Below, piece by piece: positions 1 through 7,865 of a DNA stretch of 14,660 bases. The translations under genes were made by a program, and so were the position numbers. Location: contig JAFZLQ010000090.1 of the NCBI GenBank assembly GCA_017551425.1, positions 1-14,660 on the forward strand, read 5' to 3'. The stretch's first letter is position 1; the number at the start of each line of letters is the position of its first letter. Under the pieces are notes generated by a model. That model did no database searches. It had not been told where the DNA came from and saw only the letters and a list, made by a program, of their open reading frames with translations. Origin of the DNA: Bacteroidales bacterium (GTDB lineage: Bacteria; Bacteroidota; Bacteroidia; Bacteroidales; UBA932).

Positions 1-273
1 AAGAAGAATCTCCGGTCGAAATGACAGAAGAAAAATCTCCGGTCGAAATGACAGAAGATGACGAGGCGGGCATAACGCCTCTGTCATCCTGAGCGATAGC
101 GAAGGATCTATCTCCGACCGAAATGACAGAAGATGACGAGGCGGGCATAACGCCTCTGTCATCCTGAGCGATAGCGAAGGATCTATCCCCGACCGAAATG
201 ACAGAAGATGACGAGGCGGGCATAACGCCTCTGTCATCCTGAGCGATAGCGAAGGATCTATCCCCGACCGAAA
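1..273. repeat. Tandem 75-bp palindromic repeat array inside ribF (with two 27-bp sub-repeats)
   Basis: Units of 75 bp lie at 61-135, 136-210 and 211-273 (63 bp, then ribF sequence resumes). Units 1 and 2 differ at one base (113 versus 188); units 2 and 3 are identical where they overlap. Each unit holds a 49-bp element bounded by the inverted ends CTGTCAT / ATGACAG (81-129, 156-204) with an imperfect inner palindrome (ATCCT...AGGAT). A 26-bp spacer follows, containing AGGCG-7 nt-CGCCT. At 1-27 and 28-54 a 27-bp sub-repeat matches one arm of the element with one difference. On the ribF strand the array reads without a stop in the gene's frame, whereas a neighbouring frame meets a stop in each unit. 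The left boundary of the array is outside the window. Confidence 0.95.
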
Positions 274-913
274 CACGTGTGGCGTACACTCCGTTCTTCG
301 GGATTGCCATCAGGGGCTCGTAGAGCTTCATGTTGGCCGTGGGGAAGCCGATGGTGCGGCCGAGGCGGTTGCCCGCGACCACCACCCCGTGCAGCCTGTA
401 CGGCCTGCCCAACAGCCTCGCGGCGGAAGCCACGTCGCCGGCCTCGAGGGCCTCGCGTATGCGGGTGCTGGACACCGGCATGCGGTCTATGCACACTGGC
501 GGGGCGATGAGGGCGTCGAGCCCCATGCGCGCCGCCAGCTCGGCAATCTGCTCGGGCCCAGCCTGCTCGTAGCCGAAGCGGGTGTCATACCCGAGCACCA
601 GCTCGGTGCAGCCGAACCTGGAAACCAGCATCCGGATGTACTCCCCCGCCGACATCGCCGCAAACTTGCGGGTAAATGGTATGGTCTCCACCGCATCGAC
701 CCCCAGGCCGCGCAGCAGCTCCATCTTCTCCGACTGGGAGGTGAGGTACCGCAGCGAATCGGCGTCGCTCTGCAGGACCGCCCGCGGGTGAGGCCAGAAC
801 GTAACAACAACGCTCTGCTCCCCTCTGGCGCGGGCCTCGGAGAGCAGAGTGTCTATGACGAGACGGTGCCCGGGATGGACACCGTCAAAAAAGCCTGTGG
901 CGATTACAGCCAT
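1..913 (-). CDS. ribF: Bifunctional riboflavin kinase / FMN adenylyltransferase RibF, partial, with in-frame repeat insertion
   Basis: RibF phosphorylates riboflavin to FMN and adenylylates FMN to FAD in the cytoplasm. The frame is open from ATG at 913 to the left edge (304 codons, no stop seen), so the 3' end is missing. The N-terminal nucleotidyltransferase domain shows GFFDGVHPGH (residues 7-16) and VSSTRIR (147-153). The kinase domain begins with the GFPTAN motif (Mg/nucleotide-binding PTAN, residues 191-194) and IPKNGVYATRV (about 204-213). From about residue 216 the kinase sequence is replaced by repeats of the SVGDRSFAIAQDDRGVMPASSSSVI type. The rest of the kinase domain must lie left of the window, or the protein is broken. 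The start overlaps the end of glgP by 10 bases, indicating co-transcription. Identity of the N-terminal part is secure; functionality of the kinase half is uncertain. Confidence 0.88.
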   Translation of the reverse strand, partial: MAVIATGFFDGVHPGHRLVIDTLLSEARARGEQSVVVTFWPHPRAVLQSDADSLRYLTSQSEKMELLRGLGVDAVETIPFTRKFAAMSAGEYIRMLVSRFGCTELVLGYDTRFGYEQAGPEQIAELAARMGLDALIAPPVCIDRMPVSSTRIREALEAGDVASAARLLGRPYRLHGVVVAGNRLGRTIGFPTANMKLYEPLMAIPKNGVYATRVSVGDRSFAIAQDDRGVMPASSSSVISVGDRSFAIAQDDRGVMPASSSSVISVGDRSFAIAQDDRGVMPASSSSVISTGDFSSVISTGDSS

Positions 914-3468
914 CTGACCAGCGCGAAATCCTGGCGGTGAGGCAAGGCAGGATTCTTTGCGTACATGCGGATACCGACCTGGTACATACCGGTCTTGTCC
1001 GGCTCGACGGAAACCTTATATACGGCGTTTCCGTCTTTGTGCTTGGCAAGCTTGTACTGGTAAACCTCCTGGATATGGGAATTGCCCTTTGCGTCCGTGG
1101 TGGCAAGGATCATCTCGATGCCGATATCCTCGGGACGCAGACGGCCAAGGTCGAGAACGACCTCGCCGTTGAGCGGATCCTCCTTCGAGACTATGTACGA
1201 AGCATCCGGCTGCTGGCAGGAAACCACACGGATATTGTCCCACTCCTCGAGCATGCGCTTCTTCCAGGACGCGATGTCCCTGGCCTTTGCGTTGTCGTTG
1301 GCGCGAAGCTGCGCAAAACGTTTGCTCTGAGGAACATAGTACTGCTCCATGTAATCTGTGAGCATCCTGTTGGTGGTGAAGTTGCTCGCCACCCTGGCGA
1401 TGGTGTTCTTGATGTAGCCGACCCACTCCTTGGAGAGGTGCGTACGGTCGTTGAAATTGTAATACGCGGGGGCAATCTCGTTCTCGATGGTGGCGTAGAT
1501 GGTTGCCGCATCGAGTTCGTTCTGATACAGCTGGTCGTCGTAGGTGCGCTCCTGGGGCAGAGCCCAGCCGGCGTCCTCCTGATAGCCCTCGACCCACCAG
1601 CCGTCGAGCACCGAGAAGTGCATGACGCCGTTCATCGCGGCCTTCTCTCCGGAGGTACCGGAAGCCTCGAGGGGACGGGTCGGGTTGTTGAGCCACACGT
1701 CCACGCCCTGCACGAGCCTCTTTGCCAGACGGATGTCGTATCCGGGGATGAAGATGATCTTGCCCAGGAACCTCTCCTGCTTGGAGATGTCTATGATCTG
1801 CTTGATGAGCTCCTGGCCTGCCGTATCTGCGGGATGGGCCTTGCCGGCGAAGACGAACTGCACCGGACGGTCGGGATTGTTGACGATGGCGGCGAGGCGG
1901 TCAAGGTCTGAGAACAGCAGCGTCGCGCGCTTGTACGTTGCAAAGCGGCGGGCGAAGCCTATGGTCAGCACGTCGGGACGGAAGCCCTCGGTTATCTTGA
2001 CTATCTGGCTCGGGGTGTAGTGACTGCAGAGCGCAGGATCGGAGATGCGCTCGGAAATGGTGTTGACCAGGGTATGCTTGAGACTCTTGCGCACGGCCCA
2101 GATCTCGTCGTCGGGCACCTTGTAGATGCGGTCGAAGCAGCTCTTGTCGTAGTGGCTGGTACGGAACTCGGGGCCGAAGACCCTGTAGTGCACCTGCTTC
2201 CACTCCTTGGCCGTCCAGGTGCCGTAATGCACGCCGTTGGTTACATAGCTGATGTGCAGCTCCTCGGGCAGGTAGCCCTTGTACATATCCTTGAAGATAT
2301 CCTGGCTAACCTTGCCGTGCAGCATGGACACGCCGTTGACGTTCTGGCTCATGTTGGCCGCAAGTACGCTCATGCTGAACTTCTCGTCCCGGTTATCGGG
2401 ATGGATCTTGCCGAGGCTGAGCAGGTAGTCCCATGCTATGCCGTAGCGGTGAGGATAGTGTCCGAGGTACTTGGACAGCAGGCCCTCGTCGAAGGAGTCG
2501 TGGCCCGCAGGAACGGGGGTATGGGTGGTGAAGAGGCCGCTGGCACGGATGAGCTCCAGGGACTCGTTGAAGTCGAGGTGCTCCTCCTGCATGCACTCGC
2601 GAAGCCTCTCCAGGCATGCGAATGCCGCATGGCCCTCGTTGAGGTGGAAGATGGTGGGGTGCAGGCCGAGCTGGCGCAGCGCCCTCACGCCGCCGATACC
2701 GAGCAGGATTTCCTGCTTGATGCGGTTCTCCCAGTCGCCGCCGTAAAGCTGGTGCGTGACCTGGCGGTCTTCGGGAATGTTGGCCTCGAAATCGGTGTCG
2801 AGCAGATAGAGATCGGTACGGCCCACCGCGACCTTCCAGATGCGGGCGCTCATCTCACGGCCGGGCATGGCCATCTTGACGATGCGCCAGTTGCCCTTCT
2901 CGTCGAGGACGGGGTCTGCAGGTATCTTGAGGAAGTCTGCGGCATCGTATTCAGCCACCTGGTTGCCCTGGGGCGTGATGCGCTGGGTGAAGTAACCGTA
3001 GCGGTAGAGAAGCCCCACGGCGACGAGGTTGACGTTCATGTCTGACGTCTCCTTGAGGTAGTCGCCCGCAAGGATGCCGAGGCCGCCGGAGTAGATCTTG
3101 AGGGAGGTTTCCAGGCCGTACTCCATGCAGAAGTAGGCCACGGAGGGCTCCTTGCGCTCGGCCTTGAGGGCCATATAGTCGTTGAACTCCTTCATCACCG
3201 CGCCCAGCTGGGAAAGGAACGACACGTCCTTTGCAAGCTCGTTGTAGCGCTTGAGACTCACGGAGTCTAGGATTACCATAGGGTTGTGGCCGGACTTGTG
3301 CCAGAGCTCTGCATCGATAGTCTTGAACAGGGCCTTGGCGCTTTCGTTCCAGCACCACCACAGGTTTTTGCAAAGCGTTTCGAGTCCGGACAGTTCTTCG
3401 GGAAGGTGACGCGTAACCATTACGCTCTTCCAGGCCGGATCATTCGCTTCAATTCTGTTGTTCAGCAT
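904..3468 (-). CDS. glgP: Alpha-glucan (glycogen) phosphorylase, GT35
   Basis: This enzyme releases glucose-1-phosphate from the non-reducing ends of glycogen using pyridoxal phosphate. The 854-residue protein has the N-terminal DUF3417-like region (LPEELSGLETLCKNLWWCWN, about residues 23-42) seen in the bacterial/archaeal 'alpha-glucan phosphorylase' branch rather than in classical E. coli-type GlgP/MalP. The PLP-lysine motif is EASGTSGEKAAMNG; by homology the Schiff-base lysine is K609. It is followed by VLDGWWVEGY, also typical of this branch. The ATG at 3468 is preferred because NDPAWKSV just after it matches the usual family N-terminus. The start lies 20 bases inside the GH57 gene and the end overlaps ribF by 10, so translation is probably coupled on both sides. 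In the operon it is the main degradative enzyme, paired with the debranching enzyme. The C-terminal beta-rich extension after about residue 770 is usual for this branch. Confidence 0.93.
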   Translation of the reverse strand: MLNNRIEANDPAWKSVMVTRHLPEELSGLETLCKNLWWCWNESAKALFKTIDAELWHKSGHNPMVILDSVSLKRYNELAKDVSFLSQLGAVMKEFNDYMALKAERKEPSVAYFCMEYGLETSLKIYSGGLGILAGDYLKETSDMNVNLVAVGLLYRYGYFTQRITPQGNQVAEYDAADFLKIPADPVLDEKGNWRIVKMAMPGREMSARIWKVAVGRTDLYLLDTDFEANIPEDRQVTHQLYGGDWENRIKQEILLGIGGVRALRQLGLHPTIFHLNEGHAAFACLERLRECMQEEHLDFNESLELIRASGLFTTHTPVPAGHDSFDEGLLSKYLGHYPHRYGIAWDYLLSLGKIHPDNRDEKFSMSVLAANMSQNVNGVSMLHGKVSQDIFKDMYKGYLPEELHISYVTNGVHYGTWTAKEWKQVHYRVFGPEFRTSHYDKSCFDRIYKVPDDEIWAVRKSLKHTLVNTISERISDPALCSHYTPSQIVKITEGFRPDVLTIGFARRFATYKRATLLFSDLDRLAAIVNNPDRPVQFVFAGKAHPADTAGQELIKQIIDISKQERFLGKIIFIPGYDIRLAKRLVQGVDVWLNNPTRPLEASGTSGEKAAMNGVMHFSVLDGWWVEGYQEDAGWALPQERTYDDQLYQNELDAATIYATIENEIAPAYYNFNDRTHLSKEWVGYIKNTIARVASNFTTNRMLTDYMEQYYVPQSKRFAQLRANDNAKARDIASWKKRMLEEWDNIRVVSCQQPDASYIVSKEDPLNGEVVLDLGRLRPEDIGIEMILATTDAKGNSHIQEVYQYKLAKHKDGNAVYKVSVEPDKTGMYQVGIRMYAKNPALPHRQDFALVRWL

Positions 3469-4639
3469 AATTCAGTCGGATAATGAAGTCACTGAGCACG
3501 TTCATGAAATTGATGAACGCCTCGTAGGGAGTAGCATAGGGGCTGAACCGCTTGTGGATCTCTCCGTCGGAGAAGAACTTGGTGCACATGTAGTACAGGT
3601 GGTCGCTTTCCTGGAGATGGCCGAAGTCGGACCAGAGGTCGGGATCGTTGACTATGGCGAGTTTCTCCGTAAGGCGGTACAGCTTGTTGTAGGCCTCCTG
3701 CTGGAGCTCGTTGCCGAGCCAGGCGCTGAGGTCTCTTTCTTCGTCGGCCCAGGAAATAGGGTCGGGAACCTCTATGGATGCGGCGGGCTTGATGTTCTTG
3801 ACGGCCTGCGCGGGAGTCACGAAATCGTGGCCGGCGGCGAGGACCGCCTTGGGCAGGGCCTTCATGAAGTCGAAGATGCCGCTTTCTTCGTTCTGGTGCT
3901 CACCGAAGGTCTCGTAGTCCATGAAGAGGTTGACGATTTCTCCGTCGGCCTCGTCGAGCCAGCCGATGAATTTATCTACGGTGAGGGGCCACTCGGACCA
4001 GCCGCGGTCGGAGAAGCGGAAGGCGATGTCGTCGCTCAGTCCGTAGTTGCGGAGGAGAAGCCTGAGCTTGGGCTGAGAGGCTGCGGTATAAACGTAATTG
4101 GCGCTCTGCCAGCCCATTATATGACGTGCGCCCTCAGTGAGCATGGTCTTGAAGCCAAGGTCATAGACCTGACGGGCGATGTCGTCGGAATAGATGAGCT
4201 CGGTGTTGCGGAAAGTCACGGGAGTCACTCCGAGATAGTTCTCGACGGCGGCCTTGTGCTTGAGCACCTGATGCTGGAACTCGGAAGGAGATGCCAGCGA
4301 AGCGAGGCTGTGGTAATAAGTCTCGCAGAGGAACTCCACCTTGCCGGTGGCGGCGAGGGCCTTGAAGCTGTCGATCACCTCGGGGGCGTAACGGTCGAAC
4401 TGCTCGAGTGCGGAACCGGAGATGGAGAAAGCCAGCTTGAGCTTACCCTTGCTCGCCTTGATTGCCTGCAGAAGCAGCTCGTTCATGGGAAGATAGCACT
4501 TCTGGGCCACCCTCTTGAGGATGGTGCGGTTGGCGAAGTCGTCGTAATAGTGGGAGTCCTTGCCTATATCGAAGAAACGGTAGGTGCGGAGTCTCGTAGG
4601 CTGATGAACCTGGAAGTAAAGGCAGACTGACTTTTTCAT
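3449..4639 (-). CDS. Glycoside hydrolase family 57 protein (alpha-amylase / alpha-glucan enzyme)
   Basis: A 396-residue GH57 protein, of the length typical of the cytoplasmic Bacteroidetes enzymes found in glycogen clusters. Family motifs are visible: HQP at residues 12-14 near the N-terminus, GKLKLAFSISGS (65-76), FRNTELIYS (143-151, with E147 as probable nucleophile) and FMDYETFGEHQ (239-249, with D241 as probable acid/base). No signal peptide is seen, consistent with action on intracellular glucan. The exact activity (alpha-amylase, 4-alpha-glucanotransferase or other) cannot be told from sequence. I chose the ATG at 4639 rather than an in-frame ATG at 4687: it gives an ATGA overlap with the upstream synthase stop and starts directly at MKKSVCLYFQVHQP. 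The downstream end overlaps glgP by 20 bases. The gene is likely translationally coupled to both neighbours. Confidence 0.87.
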   Translation of the reverse strand: MKKSVCLYFQVHQPTRLRTYRFFDIGKDSHYYDDFANRTILKRVAQKCYLPMNELLLQAIKASKGKLKLAFSISGSALEQFDRYAPEVIDSFKALAATGKVEFLCETYYHSLASLASPSEFQHQVLKHKAAVENYLGVTPVTFRNTELIYSDDIARQVYDLGFKTMLTEGARHIMGWQSANYVYTAASQPKLRLLLRNYGLSDDIAFRFSDRGWSEWPLTVDKFIGWLDEADGEIVNLFMDYETFGEHQNEESGIFDFMKALPKAVLAAGHDFVTPAQAVKNIKPAASIEVPDPISWADEERDLSAWLGNELQQEAYNKLYRLTEKLAIVNDPDLWSDFGHLQESDHLYYMCTKFFSDGEIHKRFSPYATPYEAFINFMNVLSDFIIRLNYAEQQN

Positions 4640-5922
4640 AACAGTGATTCGTAAACTTTTTTCAATTTGGCTGTGGCGCCGTTCCACTTGAGTTCGTTGA
4701 CCTCGTCGAAGCCTTCCTTGGATGCGAAGGATGTGAGCGCCGGATAAGAGACGAGGGCGTAAATATCATCGGCCAGGGCATCGACATCCCAGAAATCCAC
4801 CTTGAGGGCGTACTTCAGGACCTCGGCTGCGCCGGACTGATGGGAAATGATGGACGGAACGCCGGTGCGCATCGCCTCGAGGGGCGAAATGCCGAAGGGC
4901 TCCGAAACTGAAGGCATGATGTAAACGTCGGACAGTGCGAACATCTTCTGCACCTCGGCTCCGCGGAGGAAACCGGTGAAGTGGAAGCGGTCTGCGATTC
5001 CGAGGCGGGCCACCTGGCTGATGGCGCGGTTCATCATATCGCCGCTGCCGGCCATCACGAAGCGCACGTTCTTCGTACGCTTGAGGACCTTGGCAGCCGC
5101 GTCGATGAAGTACTCGGGACCCTTCTGGAAGGTGATACGGCCCAGGAAGGTGACGACCTTGTCGCGTACGCCGCGCTCGACCTCGATGTTCTCGCGGCCG
5201 CTGAAATCGACGGCGTTGTGCACCGTGACGACCTTGGCGGGATCTATGCCGTACTTGTTGATGACAATGTTGCGGGTGAGGTCGGAAACCGTTACGACGC
5301 GGTCTGCGGCAAGCATTCCGCGGGTCTCGATGTCGAGCACGCGGGTGTCTATGTGCTTCTCGTCGCCGCGGTCGTACGAAGTGGCGTGCACATGCACCAC
5401 GAGGGGCTTGCCGGTGAGCTCCTTGGCGGCGATGCCGGCCAGGTAGGTGAGCCAGTCGTGGGCGTGGATGACGTCGAATTCGTCTATGTGCTGCATTGCG
5501 ATGGTGCCTCCGACCTGTGCGTAACGCGAGACCTCTTCCATGAGGTTGGCGCCGTACTTGCCGGAGAACTTGAACTTCTGGCCGAAGCCGACGGTGGTCT
5601 GGGTGACACCCTCCTTGCGCATCTTCTCGATGGCCTCGAAGTATTCGTCAGGATCTACGTACGGGACGATGTTGGAGTCCACGTACATGAACTTGACCTT
5701 GTTGATGAATTCCTCAACCGAGCTGCTCACGTTCTGTACCGCGACGTCGCTTGCGTTGAGGATGGTGGTTGCGCTCTGGTCTTCGTCACCGGAGGCGTTG
5801 GGCATGACGAACAGGGTCTCCACGCCGTTGTGCGCCAAACCCTTTACAATGCCCTCGCAGGCGGTTCCAAGGCCGCCGGCGATGTGGGGAGGAAACTCCC
5901 AGCCGAACATCAAAACTCTCAT
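4636..5922 (-). CDS. GT4-family glycosyltransferase, glycogen synthase-like
   Basis: A 428-residue GT-B fold glycosyltransferase likely to elongate alpha-1,4-glucan from a nucleotide-glucose donor. The N-terminus MRVLMFGWEFPPHIAGGLGT carries the glycine-rich acceptor/donor loop shared with starch and glycogen synthases. HAHDW (153-157), GRITFQKGP (261-269) and the E-x7-E motif SEPFGISPLEAM (E341, E349) mark the GT4 nucleotide-sugar site. It is shorter than E. coli GlgA (about 477 residues, GT5) and differs in family. It starts 3 bases after the debranching enzyme stop and ends in an ATGA overlap with the GH57 gene, which places it in the glycogen pathway. Donor preference (UDP- or ADP-glucose) cannot be read from the sequence. 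UDP-glucose-dependent glycogen synthesis has been reported in the related genus Prevotella, so a UDP-glucose donor is plausible. An involvement in another alpha-glucan cannot be excluded. Confidence 0.82.
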   Translation of the reverse strand: MRVLMFGWEFPPHIAGGLGTACEGIVKGLAHNGVETLFVMPNASGDEDQSATTILNASDVAVQNVSSSVEEFINKVKFMYVDSNIVPYVDPDEYFEAIEKMRKEGVTQTTVGFGQKFKFSGKYGANLMEEVSRYAQVGGTIAMQHIDEFDVIHAHDWLTYLAGIAAKELTGKPLVVHVHATSYDRGDEKHIDTRVLDIETRGMLAADRVVTVSDLTRNIVINKYGIDPAKVVTVHNAVDFSGRENIEVERGVRDKVVTFLGRITFQKGPEYFIDAAAKVLKRTKNVRFVMAGSGDMMNRAISQVARLGIADRFHFTGFLRGAEVQKMFALSDVYIMPSVSEPFGISPLEAMRTGVPSIISHQSGAAEVLKYALKVDFWDVDALADDIYALVSYPALTSFASKEGFDEVNELKWNGATAKLKKVYESLL

Positions 5923-5925
5923 ATT

Positions 5926-7863
5926 CTATGCCTCCTTGTATTTTTCCAACAGTGAATAAACGGTGAGAAGCGCCGATGTGCTGAGCGCCGAGGAAATGGT
6001 TCCGTGAGGCTCGTGGGGCGGATCTCCGTCGTAGATTTCGGAGAAGGCTCCGACGCCGTGCTTGCTGAGGTCTGCCCAGAAGCCCTCGACCAGCCATTCG
6101 GCCCTCTTCCAGAAGGACGGGCCCTTCACGCGGAAGCTGGTCTCGATGTACGGGGCCAGGAGGAACGGATGGTTGCAGCCCTGGTGGTAGGCGAGGTCGC
6201 GCTCGATCTGCGAACCCTCATAGACGCCCTTGTACCTGGGGTCGCGGGGAGAGAGGGTACGGATGCCGCGGGAAGTCACGAGCTCGGTGTCTATGGCCCT
6301 GAGGACCAGCGGGAAGATGTCTTCCTCGAGCGGGGAGTTCTTGACCCAGATTGCGGCGAGCTGGTTGGGACGGACGTCCATGTTGCGGCCGTGCGAATCC
6401 ACGTAGTCCGCCAGGCGTCCGGCCTCGTCGTCCCAGAAGGTAGGGGCGAAGTTGGCGCGTATCATGTCCCGCACGGGAGCCCAGGTCTTGATGAAGGCGC
6501 TGCGCTTGCTGCCGTACCTGGATTCCATATCCAGTGCGAAGCAGATTGCATTGTACCAGAAGGAGTTGGTCTCTATCTGGTAGCCGGGGCGCTCGGTGAC
6601 GGCGCGGCCGTTCACGTATGCGTTCATCCAGGTGAGCGCGACGCCGTCCATCTGGGCCCAGAGAAGGCCGTTGGGATGCATGGCGATTTCCTTGCGGCGG
6701 CCGGGGAGATAGCTCTCTATGATGGCCTTGACCGTTGCTCCGTACTTGGCCCAGACCTTTGCCGGATCCGCACCCCAGTCGATGTACTGCTGGAGCGTGA
6801 CGGCCATGTACAGGGGTGCCTCCACCTGCGTGGTGCGCATGGTCAGGCGGCCCTGCTCGGCGGCAATCAGGTTGTCGAGGATTTCCTCGAAGAGGGCGGG
6901 ATCCTGCAGGCCGTGGAGGGTCATGCCGGGGAGGGAGAGGAGCGTCTCGCGCAGGAGGCCGGTCTTGAGCCAGCTCAGGCCCGCGTTGATCATGGCCACC
7001 CCGTTATGCCTGGTTATGAGCCAGTCGGCGCAGCGCACCAGCTGGTCGTGGTAACCGGTGACCTCGGGGAGTTTCTCGAGATATCCGGTGAACTGCCTCT
7101 TGAGCCCTGCGGGGTTGGCTTCCGTCGTGGATGCCGAGAGCACCACGGAGCCGTTCTTTGACAGCTTGACGTTGAAAGTGCCCGGGGTGAAGAGGTCTTC
7201 CTGGCAGTCGAAGCCGCGGCGGTATTCGTCCGAGTAGGTGATGCGGTTGTTCCAGCAGGGGATGTATTTCCACTCGGCCTTGGAATCGCTCAGTTGGAGG
7301 TTGAGGTCGGGGAAATTGGGATACATCCTGAAGGAGACGCCGCCGGGGATCTCGCTGAAAGAGGTGTTGGCCTGGTCGTTCTGATGCGTGAGGTCGTGTA
7401 CGTTGCGGAAAGCCAGGAAAGGCTTGATCACGAGCGTAACGGGTGCCGGAGCCCTCAGGAGCTCATACTTGACGAGCAGCTGGTCTTTGTCGGGGACGAG
7501 GATGAGGCTCTTGCGGAAAGTCACCTCGCCGACCTGGTAGGTGATGTTGGGAGCGGGATCTTCGGCAAAATCGACGACATACTTGTGGCCGCGGGGCTCG
7601 TAGATGTCGCCGTAGCAATGGATGCCGAGATTGAACTGCTTGCCGCCGATTATGAGACTTTCGTCCAGGGCGGACAGGAGCAGGAAGCGGTCGCCGCCGA
7701 AGCGGTCGAGCGTGACGGCGAGAAGGCCATGGTAGCGGCGGGTATTGCAGGTCACGATTGACGTGTTGCAGTACGCGCCGGTCTTGTTGGCACAGATAAT
7801 CTCGCGCCGCAGGGAGTAGGCCAGGTTGACCAGCTCGTTCTTGTTGAATTTCAAGAATGCCAT
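5926..7863 (-). CDS. Glycogen debranching enzyme (amylo-alpha-1,6-glucosidase, GH133-type)
   Basis: A 645-residue enzyme that removes alpha-1,6 branches so that GlgP can continue past branch points. The N-terminal domain (about 1-250) has the characteristic NTRRYHGLLAV segment and an all-beta pattern matching the GDE N-terminal domain. The C-terminal (alpha/alpha)6-type domain holds LAYHQGCNHPFLLAPYIE (YHQG from residue 559) and FSEIYDGDPPHEPHG (E609 in a strongly conserved SE-x-x-DGD segment). The start at 7863 (MAFLKFNKNEL) is preferred over an in-frame ATG at 7893. It lies 2 bases after the glgB stop, and the upstream extension would overlap glgB with unrelated sequence. The segment after PHG (TISSALSTSALL) departs from the AWSVAE-like motif I expect there. 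No signal peptide is seen, so it acts in the cytoplasm. Confidence 0.88.
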   Translation of the reverse strand: MAFLKFNKNELVNLAYSLRREIICANKTGAYCNTSIVTCNTRRYHGLLAVTLDRFGGDRFLLLSALDESLIIGGKQFNLGIHCYGDIYEPRGHKYVVDFAEDPAPNITYQVGEVTFRKSLILVPDKDQLLVKYELLRAPAPVTLVIKPFLAFRNVHDLTHQNDQANTSFSEIPGGVSFRMYPNFPDLNLQLSDSKAEWKYIPCWNNRITYSDEYRRGFDCQEDLFTPGTFNVKLSKNGSVVLSASTTEANPAGLKRQFTGYLEKLPEVTGYHDQLVRCADWLITRHNGVAMINAGLSWLKTGLLRETLLSLPGMTLHGLQDPALFEEILDNLIAAEQGRLTMRTTQVEAPLYMAVTLQQYIDWGADPAKVWAKYGATVKAIIESYLPGRRKEIAMHPNGLLWAQMDGVALTWMNAYVNGRAVTERPGYQIETNSFWYNAICFALDMESRYGSKRSAFIKTWAPVRDMIRANFAPTFWDDEAGRLADYVDSHGRNMDVRPNQLAAIWVKNSPLEEDIFPLVLRAIDTELVTSRGIRTLSPRDPRYKGVYEGSQIERDLAYHQGCNHPFLLAPYIETSFRVKGPSFWKRAEWLVEGFWADLSKHGVGAFSEIYDGDPPHEPHGTISSALSTSALLTVYSLLEKYKEA

Positions 7864-7865
7864 AA

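Noticed and set aside
1..273. Regular direct repeats resembling a CRISPR array
   Set aside because: The units are contiguous and near-identical over their full 75 bp with no unique spacers, they are translated in the ribF frame, and no cas genes are nearby.
1..273. Insertion sequence or prophage remnant at the left end
   Set aside because: No transposase, integrase or target-site duplication is visible; the repeats are short palindromic elements only.
2020..3045. Plus-strand frame antisense to glgP (with similar ones at 937-1911 and 6004-7161)
   Set aside because: Same cause: low-complexity Val/Leu/Glu/Gly-rich shadows of minus-strand genes without starts or domains of their own.
3458..4630. 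Plus-strand open frame of about 390 codons antisense to the GH57 gene
   Set aside because: Mirror of the real gene's codon bias; no motifs; the opposite strand has all GH57 motifs and operon-type overlaps.
4640..4687. Upstream start for the GH57 protein at 4687
   Set aside because: The ATG at 4639 forms an ATGA overlap with the preceding stop and begins at the family N-terminus; the extra 16 residues are encoded within the synthase gene.
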